Position numbers and translations under genes: made by a program. Shown here piece by piece: positions 1-10,683 of a DNA stretch of 64,000 nt. The notes under the pieces were generated by a model. That model saw only the letters and a program-made list of their open reading frames with translations. It did no database searches and was not told where the DNA came from. Position 1 is the first letter of the stretch; each line of letters begins with the position of its first letter. The stretch is from Oscarella lobularis (Eukaryota > Porifera > Homoscleromorpha > Homosclerophorida > Oscarellidae). The stretch lies in NCBI RefSeq assembly GCF_947507565.1, contig NC_089187.1, positions 124,001-188,000 of the forward strand, in the 5' to 3' direction.

Positions 1-133
1 CGCGTTAACGTGACCATCGATCCTACCCACGTATTTACACGTACTCCGAGAGCGTAAGACGAAACCGTGAAGACGAGGCGGTCGATGCATGATCCACGAG
101 GCATTCTTCGATCGCCATCTTGAACTTCGCCAT
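1..133 (-). CDS. Possible first exon of a gene running off the left edge
   Basis: Read on the minus strand, an ATG at 131-133 opens a short frame beginning MAKFKMAIEECLVDHAS that stays open for about 30 codons and then meets a possible GTGTAA donor. No domain is recognisable and nothing beyond the window edge can be seen. The only support is the position next to a promoter-like stretch with two CCAAT boxes. It could equally be a chance frame. Confidence 0.2.
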
Positions 134-237
134 GATATGGCGTCACAAGCTTACATCACTTCCTTGCCAAAAATAAACTGCTGACTTTGCTGCCGACAGT
201 GAAACGCGTCAAAATTAGCACCTGCATTTCTCGGACC

Positions 238-300
238 AATGAGAGCGCTAGGTGAGCCCCGCGTGACCCCAGCCGACCAATGAGCGCGCTGGGTGGGGCT
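238..300. promoter_or_regulatory. Promoter-like stretch with duplicated CCAAT box
   Basis: The motif GACCAATGAG occurs twice about 40 bp apart (near 235-245 and 273-283), each followed by a GCGCTAGG or GCGCTGGG element. Paired CCAAT boxes are typical NF-Y sites in animal promoters. The stretch lies between a possible minus-strand first exon on the left and the small plus-strand spliced gene on the right, so it may serve both. Its function is inferred from motif content only. Confidence 0.35.
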
Positions 301-658
301 ACGCTGTTCAAAAGCGAAGCGCACACAGATCTTCCTTCAGTTGCGGCTGAGGGTGGGTGCGTCGCGGTTCGCCGCGTCTCATCCTTGAGAGGACTGGCTC
401 GGGGGCTTTGGCAGAAGGCAAGTGAGGATAGTTGGATCTCAGCGTGGCCCACGGTTAATTCCGTGCCGGAGCCTGTAGGCAGGGCGATGGGGGGCTTCGG
501 CCTCGGTTTACGCACTGGGCAGACGGATTATTCGAGGTCTTATTGTCGTCAACAAGCACGAACCGCGCTAGGCTGAGTGGTTACGGCTTGGAGGGGGTGT
601 TCAACTATGGTCTGGTTGCCGGCACTTTTCTCACCCGAACGACGCGATTAGACCGACG

Positions 659-1129
659 ATGATCCAGCCCAGGAGCCTTCGATTCCTCCATTGCACTGTC
701 TTCATTGTCGACTCCTACAAACAGCGGTCAGCCTCTCTCCAATCCACAAGGCCCGGTTCTTCTCAGGAAGACATACCGAAGGCTTTGGTACCAGCGCACC
801 GGGGTTTCGGTATTAGGGGCCGATCCTCATCCAGGTGGGTACTGAATGGATTGGCCGAGGACCCGCAACTCGCCCGAAACTTTTTGGAAGGGGGTCATCG
901 CTTTGCGAAGACTTCCCTGGGCTACGAAGCGTCCGAACCTCCACGCGGTGTAGCCTGGATAACGCTAATACGGACGCAAACCAAAAGGTACGTAAAACGA
1001 TGATTTGACAGTGACTAATAGGATTTCTTTTTTAGGTCGATCGCGCGACGAAGATCGACGAACGACGAAGACAGAAGGAGGAAAGGAAAGATATTGGACG
1101 TGATAGATTTAGAATTTTTTAGTGTATAG
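659..1129 (+). CDS. Unrecognised small spliced gene
   Basis: No family is recognised. A convincing intron lies at 988-1035: donor AAG|GTACGT, a branch-point-like GTGACTAAT and acceptor TTCTTTTTTAG. A frame from the ATG at 659 stays open across the splice and ends at 1127-1129, giving about 140 residues, basic near the end. A second frame is also open across the same splice and ends at 1120-1122 with a Lys/Glu/Arg-rich tail (DERRRQKEERKDIGRDRF), so the true reading frame is uncertain. An AATAAA polyadenylation signal follows at 1170-1175. The RNA is better supported than the protein. Confidence 0.35.
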
Positions 1130-1169
1130 TATATACTGCATGAGTGTAAAATCGCTGTACGTGTGTGGA

Positions 1170-1175
1170 AATAAA
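1170..1175 (+). terminator. Polyadenylation signal AATAAA
   Basis: AATAAA lies about 40 bp after the last possible stop codon of the small spliced gene and probably marks its 3' end. Confidence 0.4.
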
Positions 1176-1179
1176 ATGT

Positions 1180-2287
1180 ACCGATTTGAACGTTACGTAT
1201 TTGCCCTATGTCCAAGCCAGATCCAATTCTTAGAGCGCTCATACGTAACCGAAATGGAGGCCCGCGATTCCGTCTTCAGATCGATCTAAAGGAGGCTTCG
1301 CAAGAGAAATAGGGTTCGATCGGCGCGAGGACATCATCTGGGACAGAGTTTCTGAGGGAAATCATAACTATTTTTAATATTAGTAATATAAAATGTGTTG
1401 TCGTTTCAATTTGATGCATCCTGGATACGCTAGTAAGACGGAGTGCACAAACTTTAGACTCCTTCCCGTTATTAATTTGGGGAGCACGCTAGACAACAAT
1501 CACGTGTTGAAAGTACTGTTGTAAGTGGAGAGGTTGTTGCAAATGCCTTTGGGTTTGGTCTTTGACATCATTAGGCTATGCGTGAGCTGTTTCCGACTCT
1601 GCATCACTATAGACAACGCCAGGACACAGAAGAGATTGCTGACAGAACAGAAGAGATTGTTGACAGAACAAAAAGATTGCTATGAAAGCATTCCGCCGTC
1701 GCCGCCACCGACTACACACTCGCGCTCGTCCCTTACAAGCAGCCTTCCCTAATGTGAAAATAACCAGCTGAACATCATGGTGCTGAGACAGTAAATCTGC
1801 ACGCATACATATGTATATCCTTTTGTCTGGCCTTTAATTAATAATGATGATGATGATGTTAGGTTATCTCTCAGGCTATTTCTCCCCTAGCGAAGCTCGT
1901 CTGTTTAAGTATAGTCGATGACGATGATCGTGAAACGGCACTGACGGCCGAAGCGGTGGCAGTTGACCTCGTTTTCGTCAGATCCATTCCAGCGGCAGCG
2001 GAGATTGGCACAGAAATCGCTCGTTGTCGTCGACGTTTTCCACGAGTCGACTTCGGAGCGGGAAAGGCGGAGGTGACCATTCGAACGCGAAACGGATTCA
2101 TCGCTTCGACGTCGTGCTGCCTTGGCAAAGGCGCCGACACTAGAACAAAAAAATCACGAGGAAATTCGCCATGGGACCCACTTACATCGACCCGAAATGG
2201 GCCTAAAGTCGCGTATAATAGGAGGTCCACCTTTCGACTGAAGACTAATAATAAAAAATTAATAAATTAATTATTTTAACGTATTAA
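1180..2287. other. Intergenic; nothing recognised
   Basis: No conserved coding frame is evident. The stretch holds a short imperfect direct repeat of about 21 bp at 1630-1680 (AGAAGAGATTG units), an AT-rich part and a (GAT)n run near 1845. Open frames on both strands at 1871-2270 resemble no family known to me. Confidence 0.5.
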
Positions 2288-5200
2288 TTACCTGAGTGAT
2301 GGTAGCCCTATTCGCTTGGCAACTCGCCATCGTTCAACAAAATCGTCGGACACTCGTCCGTCGTGGGTGAATCGCCGAAAGCGATCATACAGACGAGGTT
2401 CGTCGCGAAAGGCCTTGATGAGACGTCGAGCCGCCGTTCCATTGAACGTCAAGTATCCGAGAGCGATAGCGGCGCTCGCCGACACGGCACTCACGTCGCA
2501 CGAGAGATTCGCGAGCAGGAGCGGCACGGCACCGGCGACGACAATCGCGTCGGGAATTCCGGGTCGAGTGTGAGCGAGACTGGCGATCAGTTCCGCCGAC
2601 AAAATCTTCGAACTGTCGTCGGACGATTTTAGCAAATCGACGAGAATTTCAAGGCCTTCGACGGTGATTGAAATATCGCCGGAACCTTTGAGAACTTTGG
2701 CGAGAACGATCGTCTGAAAAGCGGCGTGCGCTCGCTGATCGTCTCTCGTCGACGACAAGAAAGGTCGAAAAATGTAATAATCTACGCCGCCAATCGACGT
2801 GATTGCTTGCTGATGAAGCGGACTATTATAAGCGAACGTCGAGAGAGCCATACCGGCGTGGAGACTCACTTCGAGTTGATCGGATTCGAGTAAAGTTACG
2901 AGACGAGCGAAATTGAAATCGGTTAGCAGTACGACGGTTTTCTGAACGGGCCCGTTGCAAAGGCACGCGCACGAGAGCACCCAGCCGGCTTTGGCGTTGA
3001 TAAGAGGATCGGGATGATGGGAAAGTAAATGCGAAAGCATTTCGAGACCTCGTTTTTCGGCGACCATGTTCTGATTGGCGACGTGAGGCGTGTGCGCCGG
3101 GCCAACGCAGAGAGCCGCTAGCGCTCGCATAACAGCAAGAAGTATCTCAACCGAGGACTTTTCGCGCGGCTGAAGAAGTCGCACGAGCGCGGCGACGCCG
3201 TCCTTCTTCGCTATTTCGTTCCGATGCGCCGACGGACCGCTGGCGAGCGCGTACAACGCCTGAGCGCTGATAACGTTCAATCGATCGTTCCCCAACGCTA
3301 ATAACTGGGTTAGCATATCGATTCCGATGTGAGCGGCGATGTCGCGTTGGCTTCCGATCGCGTCCCCGGCGACGGCCCAGAGAGCGCAAGCCCCGCCGAC
3401 TTTCATGTCGGCGTTTTTAAATTTCAGCATTCGTTTGAGCGGGAGAACGCCGCGAAGCGCGACGACCGCTTGCTGACTGGCGACGTTGCCGTCCGTCACC
3501 GCTTCGATCGCGCCCGCCGCTTCGATTTGAACTCTCAAATTTCGACTTCGAAGAAGACGAATGAGAACGGGAAGCGCTTCGTCGCGCACAAACGCTTCTT
3601 GATTCGAAGCGTTTCGCGCGGCGACAACGCGAACCGTGCCGGCGGCGAGCATTTGAAGTCGTTCCAAATCGGACGACAGGAGAGCGACGAGCGGTCGAAC
3701 TCCGTCGTGCTTCAAAACGGCGTTCTGCGCGTCGACGCCGACGACGACGACGCGCAGCGCGCCGACGGCGTTAATTCGCACGCGAACGTCGTCGGACGAG
3801 AGCAAGGGAATGAGCCGTTCGACGGCGCCTTTTTCGGCGACGCCGCTCCCTTCGACACAACTCACGTCGGCTACGACGTTCGCCACGTGCGCTTGAACGT
3901 CGCGCGACGGCGAAGCGAGCATGGAAACTAATTTTCCAACGACTCCTAGGGAGATGATCGTTTCGCGAGCCGACTTGTCGCCGGAGATGTTTTGGAGAAC
4001 GAGCGCGACGCGACTTTGAATTCGAACGTCGTCGCACGTCGTTAGAAGATTATATAGAGCGCTTATTGTTCCCGCTTTGACGATGTTTGACACGTATGAT
4101 CCATGGGCTTTGCTAATGGGATTGAGACACCGTGTCGCTCGTTCCGGCTCACCCGAATCGACGGGCGACTTGAGCATGTCAACAAAGAGCGACCAAACGG
4201 GCAATGACGTCGACGACGGCAACGTTTCAAGATTAATAATATAAAGGAGAACGTTGACGTGTAATTCTATGGTGGCGGCGTGAACGACGCTTTTTTCTCG
4301 TCGATCGCGTATCGTCGTGTCGGCACGAAGATCAACGAGTCGTTTGACGGCGTCGAGAGCGCCGCTCGAAGCGGCGAGTAAAAGAGGCGTCGATACGACG
4401 TCGTCGTTCGTCGTCGCGTCGACGAGAGTCGCTTGCGCGGCGACGAGACGATCGAGGATGTGGACGTGATTGCGATAGGCGGCGTGGTGAATAGCGAGCC
4501 AACCGCGCGCGTCGTACGCGCCAACGTCGGCGCCGTTGGCGACGAGACAGCAAACGCTTTCGAGCGATCCGCATTTCGAAGCGACGTGAAGTGCCGTCGC
4601 TCCGCCGGCGCTGTCGTGGCAGCGAACGTTTAAATCGCAGCCGTGTTGAGCGAGCCAATGAATGATTGCTGGCTGATCGCATTGGGCCGCTTGATGAACG
4701 AGCGCGACGCCCGTTTCGTCGTAGGGTTTCGATAAGCGAGTATGAGTACTTCGTTTAGCCGACGTCTAAAAACAAAAACTTATATAAATATAATATATTT
4801 TTTGTTTTTTACCTGAAAAACGGAGACTATTCCTCGTTGAGCCGACACGACGAGAGCGACGTTCGCCGACTTCATTTTCGCTAATTGTTTCGATCCTAAT
4901 CGTCGACGCAACGCGTCCTGAACGCGATTCTCTCCCGCCGATCCCACGGAAGCCGCCGCCGTCTGAACGGCAAATTCCGAATAAACGGCGTGAATCCAAC
5001 GCGGCACTTTGGGCGACGTGGCGTAATAATTCTCAAGCGGAACATGCAAAAGATAAAATTGCTCGTCGCCGAGCGGCGTCAACGACGTCCCAAACGACTC
5101 CGCGTCGTCGCATTCCAACGCCGTCTTAACCAAATAATCGGCGGCGGCGACGAAATTCCGCGACGGACGCGACGCGGCGAGAACGCGCGGAAAAAAGACG

Positions 5201-6456
5201 ACGCTTCCGCGAAGCGGAACGAGTTGACGACGATCGAGACACGCGAATGGACTCGCACGCGGTCGTCGAACGGCGCAAAACGGCGGCAATTCGCGCTCGG
5301 TTTTCAGAGACTCCGGCGCGCAAAACGTTCGCGATAAATCGACGATCGGTATGCGACATTGGGATTTAAGCGAGACGAAATATTGCGTCGCCGTTGCTAT
5401 GAAACGGAGTAAACTCAATAGGTGACGAATGTCGGGTGCCGGAGCGGCGGCAAAGTGCCGACGCAAGAAGTCGCGTTGCGCTTGAAGATAACATTCCACG
5501 TCGACGATTTTTTCCGTCGCGTGACTTTGAGTCGTCGCCGTCCACTGCGAGTTGATATTAAAAATATTTCCGCATTGAACGACTTCCGTCGCTTCGACGA
5601 CGATGTCGATTTCCGACGAATTCAAATCGCATGTGCCGTCGACGTCTTCGCGGATGCGAAACGGTTCGTTCATTGCCGTCCACGCGGTGCCGTCGTCGCC
5701 GTCGACGTCATCCTCGTCGGCCAAATCGATAAGTCCGGCATTTCGTAGAATTTCGACGTTCGCTTCGCCGGCGCCGGGTGCGAGCAAATCGCGCCAATTT
5801 TCGGCGAATCGTCGTCGTCGCTCGTCGGCGAAGGCGACGCCGTACGAAACGAAATTCGCCGCCGCCAGCACGGAAATTAGCGTCTGACCGACGCGCGTGT
5901 CGACGTAGGCGGGCGGAAGAATGCAGTTGACGGCACCGGCGGCGGCGTTTGCATCGTGGTGCCGTTCGAAGCGAAGGAGCGGCGTTTCGTTAAAAACGTA
6001 CACGCCGATGACGAGTTCGCGTATGATTTGGCGCAATTCGGTGAGATGAATCGTCGCCGACGATTGGGGATCGTGCGGAATGAGCAAAATCGAGGCGCCG
6101 TCCGGCGGCGGCCCCGTTCCCGTCTTCGCGTCGACGAGGAGAGTCGACGAGTCGGCGCAGCTCAGTAAATGGTGCGTCGATCGACGACACGAGCTCTCGA
6201 TGAGATCGTATTTGTCGAACTTTCGGAAATAGATCGACGCTTCGCGTTTCGCTTCGGCGAGCGCTTCGGCTTGCAGGGGAGCGCTGCGGGACGCCGTTGC
6301 GCTTCCGATAGGGCGTGTTCGCGACGACATACGACTCTGTTTTTGTTGCGACGCTGCGAGAGGCACCCCCAGCGACGTAGCGTTCTCAGCGCTACAACAA
6401 CACGGTTGCACGCGGGGCTCTACGTCACGTTGCGCCTGCGTAACACGATATCCCAT
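2288..6456 (-). CDS. ANKAR: Ankyrin and armadillo repeat-containing protein (ANKAR)
   Basis: Two exons encode about 1,385 residues, close to the roughly 1,430 of vertebrate ANKAR. Exon 1 (6456 to about 4814) encodes the poorly conserved N-terminal part. A 48-bp intron separates it from exon 2 (about 4765 to the TAA at 2288-2290). Exon 2 begins with ankyrin repeats (for example GGATALHVASKCGSLESVCC and GWLAIHHAAYRNHVHIL) and continues into a long series of armadillo repeats (ALYNLLTTCDDVRIQSRVAL, IPLLSSDDVRVRINAVGALR). ANKAR is a scaffold-type protein of poorly defined function. The first ATG at 6456 may not be used: an in-frame ATG at 6330 (MSSRTRPIG) would leave more room after the preceding gene, whose polyadenylation signal is only 27 bp upstream. 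Confidence 0.88.
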
Positions 6457-6482
6457 AAGTAACTACTCAGTACTGTACTGCA

Positions 6483-6488
6483 TTTATT
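6483..6488 (-). terminator. Polyadenylation signal of the TSP1/Ig receptor gene
   Basis: Read on the minus strand this is AATAAA, 18 bp after the TAA stop of the receptor gene and only 27 bp before the first ATG of ANKAR on the same strand. Confidence 0.6.
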
Positions 6489-6505
6489 ACAAAGTGTTTT
6501 TTCAC

Positions 6506-8774
6506 TTATTCGGTTTCCTCTTTTGGGGGATTTTTCTTTTTGGCGGTCACGAACGATATTTCCGCGTAGTCGGTTGTTTCTGCTGGGACGGGACGCGGGA
6601 GACCGAGCTGCAAAGCGCTGACGTCCAAATCGGCATAAACGCTAGCAACTCTGCTCGGGATCTCGTCCTACAGAAACAAATAAAAAAATGACCCCTTCTC
6701 TTCAAAGAATGATAAAATAAGTACCTCTTTTTGAGGACTTTGCTTTTCTTCTGGCTGGCGTTCAGCATCGACGAAACTGACGTCGACAACAGCGTTATTC
6801 TCTTCTTTATCCTTTCCCTCCTCGTTCTCTTTCCCGTCGTCGTCGCAGTGTCCCTCGGGACTCACGCGTTTTTCCCCCGTCGGCGGCGACGGTGGCGGCG
6901 GAGACGGCGGCGGCGGCGGCGGACTTTCTTCCCGTACGTGTCCAAACGTGTCCACGTAGCTCTGCGGTCGCATCGCCTTGTCTCCGCCTGGAGTCAACGC
7001 ACTGTTTCGAACTCCAAGACTTCCATAGACGACAACTCCTCCTTCGGGAGCAGCCGGAGACGTCGCCACTGCGGGTGTGCCGCCTTCTACTTTAAGTTTC
7101 AATCGATAGGCCAATTTTGATTTGGAAGGAGACGACGGCAGCGAATCGAAATTGTCATTCGGTTCGGCGCGGCGGTACGGGTTGTCCTCGGATGACCTAG
7201 ATAAACAATGCAAAAATGCATGCACGTAGATGAGGTGGAGGGAACCTACTTTACTGGCTTTTTCCGCACCACATATAAGCGCACCGATACGATTATGATG
7301 CAGACTAAGAGGGCGCTTCCCAGAGTGACGGCAACGGGGAGAATCCAACCCGATTCGCTGGGATCAACTCCTGACGACGCAAAATCTTCGAATCCAGACG
7401 ATTCCCCAGATGGCAAATTGTGCAGACCTAGATAAGAAATGAGACAAGAAACAATGATCAGACAAGACAGACTTGGAACGATGATGATAGGAGTCTTAGA
7501 AAACGACGTCGTCGTAGCTTCCCTAATGGCATCCGTCGCCGCCGAAGACACTTCAGCAGCTGCAGATGACGTACTAATAGTGGGACTGGAACTAGTTGAA
7601 ATTCGTTCTGTGGTTGCAGTCCTAGGTGCCGTAGGTGTCGTAGATACCGTAGGTGTCGTAGATGCCGCAGGTGTCGTAGGTGACCTTCGTACTGCTGTCG
7701 TTGTTCGTTTCGTCGTCGTCGTCGCCGCCGTCGTCGCCAATAGACGTGTACTTGGCGTATTAGTCCGTATGGTAGGCTTTGCTGAAGAATCTGAATAATG
7801 CGATCATGAAGCGGCCAGATCGTCGTCGTTAGTCTAATGCCCCTTACTTCGTAGAACTAATGTGATGACGGACTCCTCGACAACGGCACTTCCGTTCATA
7901 TGACGGCATCGATAGACACCCTCATCGGCCATTGTCAGAGGATGAATTCTTAGTCGTCGAGACAGCACAGGGAATTTGGCTCTATGATCCACAAGACGAC
8001 GACCGTCGTCACGTTGCCAGACGAGTGACTTAGTCACTCCCAAGTGATGCGCACAGTACAAAAGAAGCCTATTCGTGTCTGCGACGTCTACCTCCAACCG
8101 GGGCGGTACCGTCGCATTCGTGCGGAATACGATTCGTAAAGGGCTTGAAAAATTCGTCACCGTACTTTCGCATGTGGGCGAGTCGGAACAAGACTCTTCT
8201 TCCCACTCGGTTCCGTTGATTCGGTTTCTCTTCCTTCTCCCACCGCCGCACGTCGTCGAACATATCGACCACGGTCCCCACGTAGAAAGAGAAGGAGAAA
8301 CAGACTCGTTTCTGGTTGTCGTCGGCGTCGTTGGCGTTCCCTCTTTCGAGTCTACAAATAATAGATCGAAACGTGGCCCCCCTGCGCGCACCGAAGAGCG
8401 ACGACTATCGAAAACTGCTTCGCTGCGCCACGCGCCGAACCGCAAAGACAAACAAGGCAAACTCGTTCGTCAGCGGGGCTTCGCATGCCTCGAGGGAAAT
8501 GGCGTACGCCCCCCCGAAGGACCCACGCGAACCACGCGAAATTCGACAGTGTACCTTTACTCTTCGGCGTCGGACAAGTACAGTTGCGCTCTTCTACGCG
8601 CTGGCATGAAGGTATACTGGTAGCCTGTCCTTCGCCTGCCACTGCTACGCATATTCGAGCACGAATCTGACGGCACGGAGACGTGCACGGAGTCCACTCT
8701 GTCCACGCCAGCAACTTGGTCGCGGCTGGCGTGGTATCGAGAGACGTGTCGTTGACGCCGCCGCTTACGCCTGA
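6506..8774 (-). CDS. TSP1/Ig single-pass receptor with ITIM- and ITSM-like tail
   Basis: The minus-strand exons encode, in order: a thrombospondin type 1 repeat (WTEWTPCTSPCRQIRARIC), a second TSP1 repeat (WGPWSICSTTCGGGRRKRN), one Ig-like domain (LLLYCAHH, W, DEGVYRCRH), a Ser/Thr-rich stalk, a transmembrane helix (GWILPVAVTLGSALLVCIII) and a cytoplasmic tail with a proline-rich run. The tail has VVYGSL (7016-7033), SVYADL (6626-6643) and TDYAEI (6557-6574), matching ITIM, ITIM and ITSM consensus. The TSP1-TSP1 junction (phase 1) and the last intron (phase 0) splice cleanly. The join between membrane helix and tail near 7200-7260 is not fully resolved, and the signal-peptide exon upstream of 8774 was not found. 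It is probably an adhesion or immune-type receptor; the ligand is unknown. Confidence 0.75.
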
Positions 8775-9109
8775 AGACAATGATTGACGCCCAATAGATA
8801 TCGAAAGGACTCGTCTACTGTCGCCCCTTCTTCGCCCACACTCTCACACAGCCACGCAATAAACTGGGAGCATCCGGCCACCGACAATGCATGAGAGCCG
8901 CGTAGATTCTCACAATAGACTTAGCGTCCGCGATACGAATACACTATCATTTTAGACGATCTGGGGGTCTATAGGTGGACGCCGGTCGCGTCTAGGCTTA
9001 CGTGCTACGATGCTTACCCGCTAAATAAATCAGGAGGCACAGAACGACTGTCAAGGACTTCATTTCTATTTCTGCTGCCGTCGCGTCCTTCCTCTTCCGC
9101 CGACAGGCC
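8775..9109. other. Probably the 5' part of the receptor gene; no exon assigned
   Basis: The first recognised receptor exon starts after a CATTGTCTTCAG acceptor at 8774 in phase 1, so at least one upstream exon with a signal peptide is expected here. I see no convincing hydrophobic start in this stretch. Confidence 0.4.
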
Positions 9110-9246
9110 GAAATTGACGGCAGTGAGCTTATTCGAGTTCGTTGGATCACGCATTGATGACGTCGCGGGAATGCGTACGCATCCCTTTTCCTGGAACAGG
9201 TCGCGTGCCAAAGCGTGTGATGGCGCCGCCGAGTCGGGGAAGGTAC
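9110..9246 (-). repeat. Duplicated ~135-bp segment, copy 1
   Basis: This segment is nearly identical to 10447-10579: both run from AGGCCGAAATTGACGGCAGT to GATGGCGCCGCCGAGTCG with only a few differences. Read on the minus strand it opens a short frame starting MPLI, but no domain is evident. In the second location it is joined to the truncated middle lysozyme copy, so it seems to have travelled with the local duplications. Confidence 0.75.
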
Positions 9247-9339
9247 TAATTAGTGGCAAAGGAGGTCACTGCAAAAATTCTATGATAACTAAAGAAGCAG
9301 AGAAGTGAATGGTCAGTGGTTCAGCGATACTAATGAGAG

Positions 9340-9993
9340 TCAATCAAAGATACGCTTTTCTCGAAAGAACTTGGCCCTAGTCAATACATCACTAGAGTAG
9401 TCATCGCCAGTGGTTCCCTTGTCAATTCCCTCCTTTGTCCACACGTTAGAAGGTCCGAAATTATAACCAGCAATTCCACCCTTGATTTGGTACTCACGCT
9501 CCCAATCGGAATGCTTGTTACTCACCACACGGATAGAGTCGACAAGAATATCTGTGGCTTGAAGATAGTGATTCTTGCTGCTTGGACCACTACTCGTATC
9601 GACGATATGATGCCTTTTGTCAACTTGCATCCATCCGTATCCGTTGCCGTTATCATATTTCCCATATCCATCCGGTTTCAAGGTCGATCCAAAGTTGGAC
9701 TCTCGACTTGCGATGCCAAGAATAATATACGGATCAACGCCTTTCTCTGAAGTAACTTGCCCAATAGTTTTCTTTATTTTATCAGTAAGGCGTCCTGAAT
9801 CGCTTTCTGCTGCTGATTCAGACGCCTTGACACCACCGTTCTTTCGACCATCTGCAGGTGCAGAAGACCAGCCGTTGGTGACCTTGTACTTTTCTTCTGA
9901 GTAGCCTGAGCAGATGCAGGACGCCGGCTTCAGCAGTTGCAAAGCAAAAACCAGAAACAAAACGTGTGACGCCATTAGTGTCGGAGGAATCAA
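9340..9993 (-). CDS. Goose-type lysozyme, copy A
   Basis: An intronless gene for a secreted g-type lysozyme (GH23), which cleaves bacterial peptidoglycan. The likely start is the seventh codon, ATG at 9975 (MASHVLFLVFALQLLKPASC), giving a signal peptide similar to copy C. The family core is clear: GIASRESNFG with the catalytic Glu (residue 98 from the first ATG), NGYGWMQVDKRHH, IKGGIAGYNFGPSNVW, and a C-terminal TTGDDYSSDVLTRAKFF block that matches goose egg-white lysozyme. The size of about 210 residues fits the family. It lies in tandem with a truncated and a second full copy. Upstream, 10018-10115 shares promoter-like sequence with copy C. A role in defence or digestion of bacteria is inferred. 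Confidence 0.93.
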   Translation of the reverse strand: MIPPTLMASHVLFLVFALQLLKPASCICSGYSEEKYKVTNGWSSAPADGRKNGGVKASESAAESDSGRLTDKIKKTIGQVTSEKGVDPYIILGIASRESNFGSTLKPDGYGKYDNGNGYGWMQVDKRHHIVDTSSGPSSKNHYLQATDILVDSIRVVSNKHSDWEREYQIKGGIAGYNFGPSNVWTKEGIDKGTTGDDYSSDVLTRAKFFREKRIFD

Positions 9994-10017
9994 ACTGAAT
10001 AAAAAGGGGCGGTGTCA

Positions 10018-10115
10018 ACTTCCAAAGTCCCCAAAACTGAGCATGCGTCGAGCCACGCCAACCACGCCCTGCCAACCACGTGTATTATACCGTATAAGGT
10101 AAAATTCATTGCAGC
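10018..10115 (-). promoter_or_regulatory. Lysozyme upstream region, copy A
   Basis: Shares GTCCCCAAAACTGA, a GCATGCGTC(G/A)AGCCACGCCAA block and GAGGTAAAATTCATTGCA-like sequence with the region upstream of copy C (11365-11440), so the promoter was duplicated together with the gene. Confidence 0.5.
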
Positions 10116-10155
10116 GAAGAGAATTATGGTAGCGGTCTAGAAATACTAACGAGAG

Positions 10156-10437
10156 TCAAAAGACACGCTTTTCTTGAAAGAACTTGGCCCTAGTCAACAC
10201 ATCACTGGAGTAGTCATCACCAGTGGTTCCCTTGTCAATTCCGGCCTTTGTCCACACCTTAGCGGGTCCAAAATTATAACCAGCTATTCCACCCTTGATT
10301 TTGTACTCGGACTCCCAATCGGAATGCTTGTTGCTCACTGTATCGATAGACCTGACGAGAATTCCTGTGGCTTGAAGAAAGTGATCCTTGCTGCTTGGAC
10401 CACCAGTCGTATCAATGGTATGATATCTTTTGTCCAT
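10156..10437 (-). pseudogene. Truncated goose-type lysozyme, copy B
   Basis: Only the C-terminal half of a g-type lysozyme is present (from the VDKR region: MDKRYHTIDTTGGPSSKDHF, IKGGIAGYNFGPAKVW, TTGDDYSSDVLTRAKFF). The signal peptide and the half with the catalytic Glu are missing. At the break the sequence joins the ~135-bp segment that is also found at 9110-9246, producing an open frame up to 10590 with an unrelated N-terminus. Without the catalytic residue it cannot be an active lysozyme. It looks like a deletion product of the tandem array. Confidence 0.85.
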
Positions 10438-10446
10438 CCGACAGGC

Positions 10447-10579
10447 CGAAATTGACGGCAGTGAGTTTATTCGAGTTGGTTGGATCACGCATTGATGACG
10501 TCGTGGGAATGCGTACGCATCCCTTTTCCTGGAACAGGTCGCGTGCCAAAGCGTTTGATGGCGCCGCCGAGTCGCACCA
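10447..10579 (-). repeat. Duplicated ~135-bp segment, copy 2
   Basis: Near-identical to 9110-9246. It abuts the broken 5' end of lysozyme copy B. Confidence 0.75.
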
Positions 10580-10683
10580 ATTAGTGGCAAAGGAGGTACA
10601 GAAGAAAAATTTCTTTTCAGCGTTCTACAATAACTAAAGAAACAGCGAAGAAGATATCAGTGGTCCAGCAACAGCAATAAGAG

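Noticed and set aside
156-576. Overlapping frames of about 100 residues at the left end
   Set aside because: No domain, no splice context, and mutually overlapping on both strands.
1621-1690. Short 21-bp direct repeat
   Set aside because: Only about two and a half imperfect units and no sign of function.
2316-5887. Many long plus-strand frames opposite ANKAR
   Set aside because: They are shadows of a GC-rich coding strand; the minus-strand frame carries the ankyrin and armadillo repeats.
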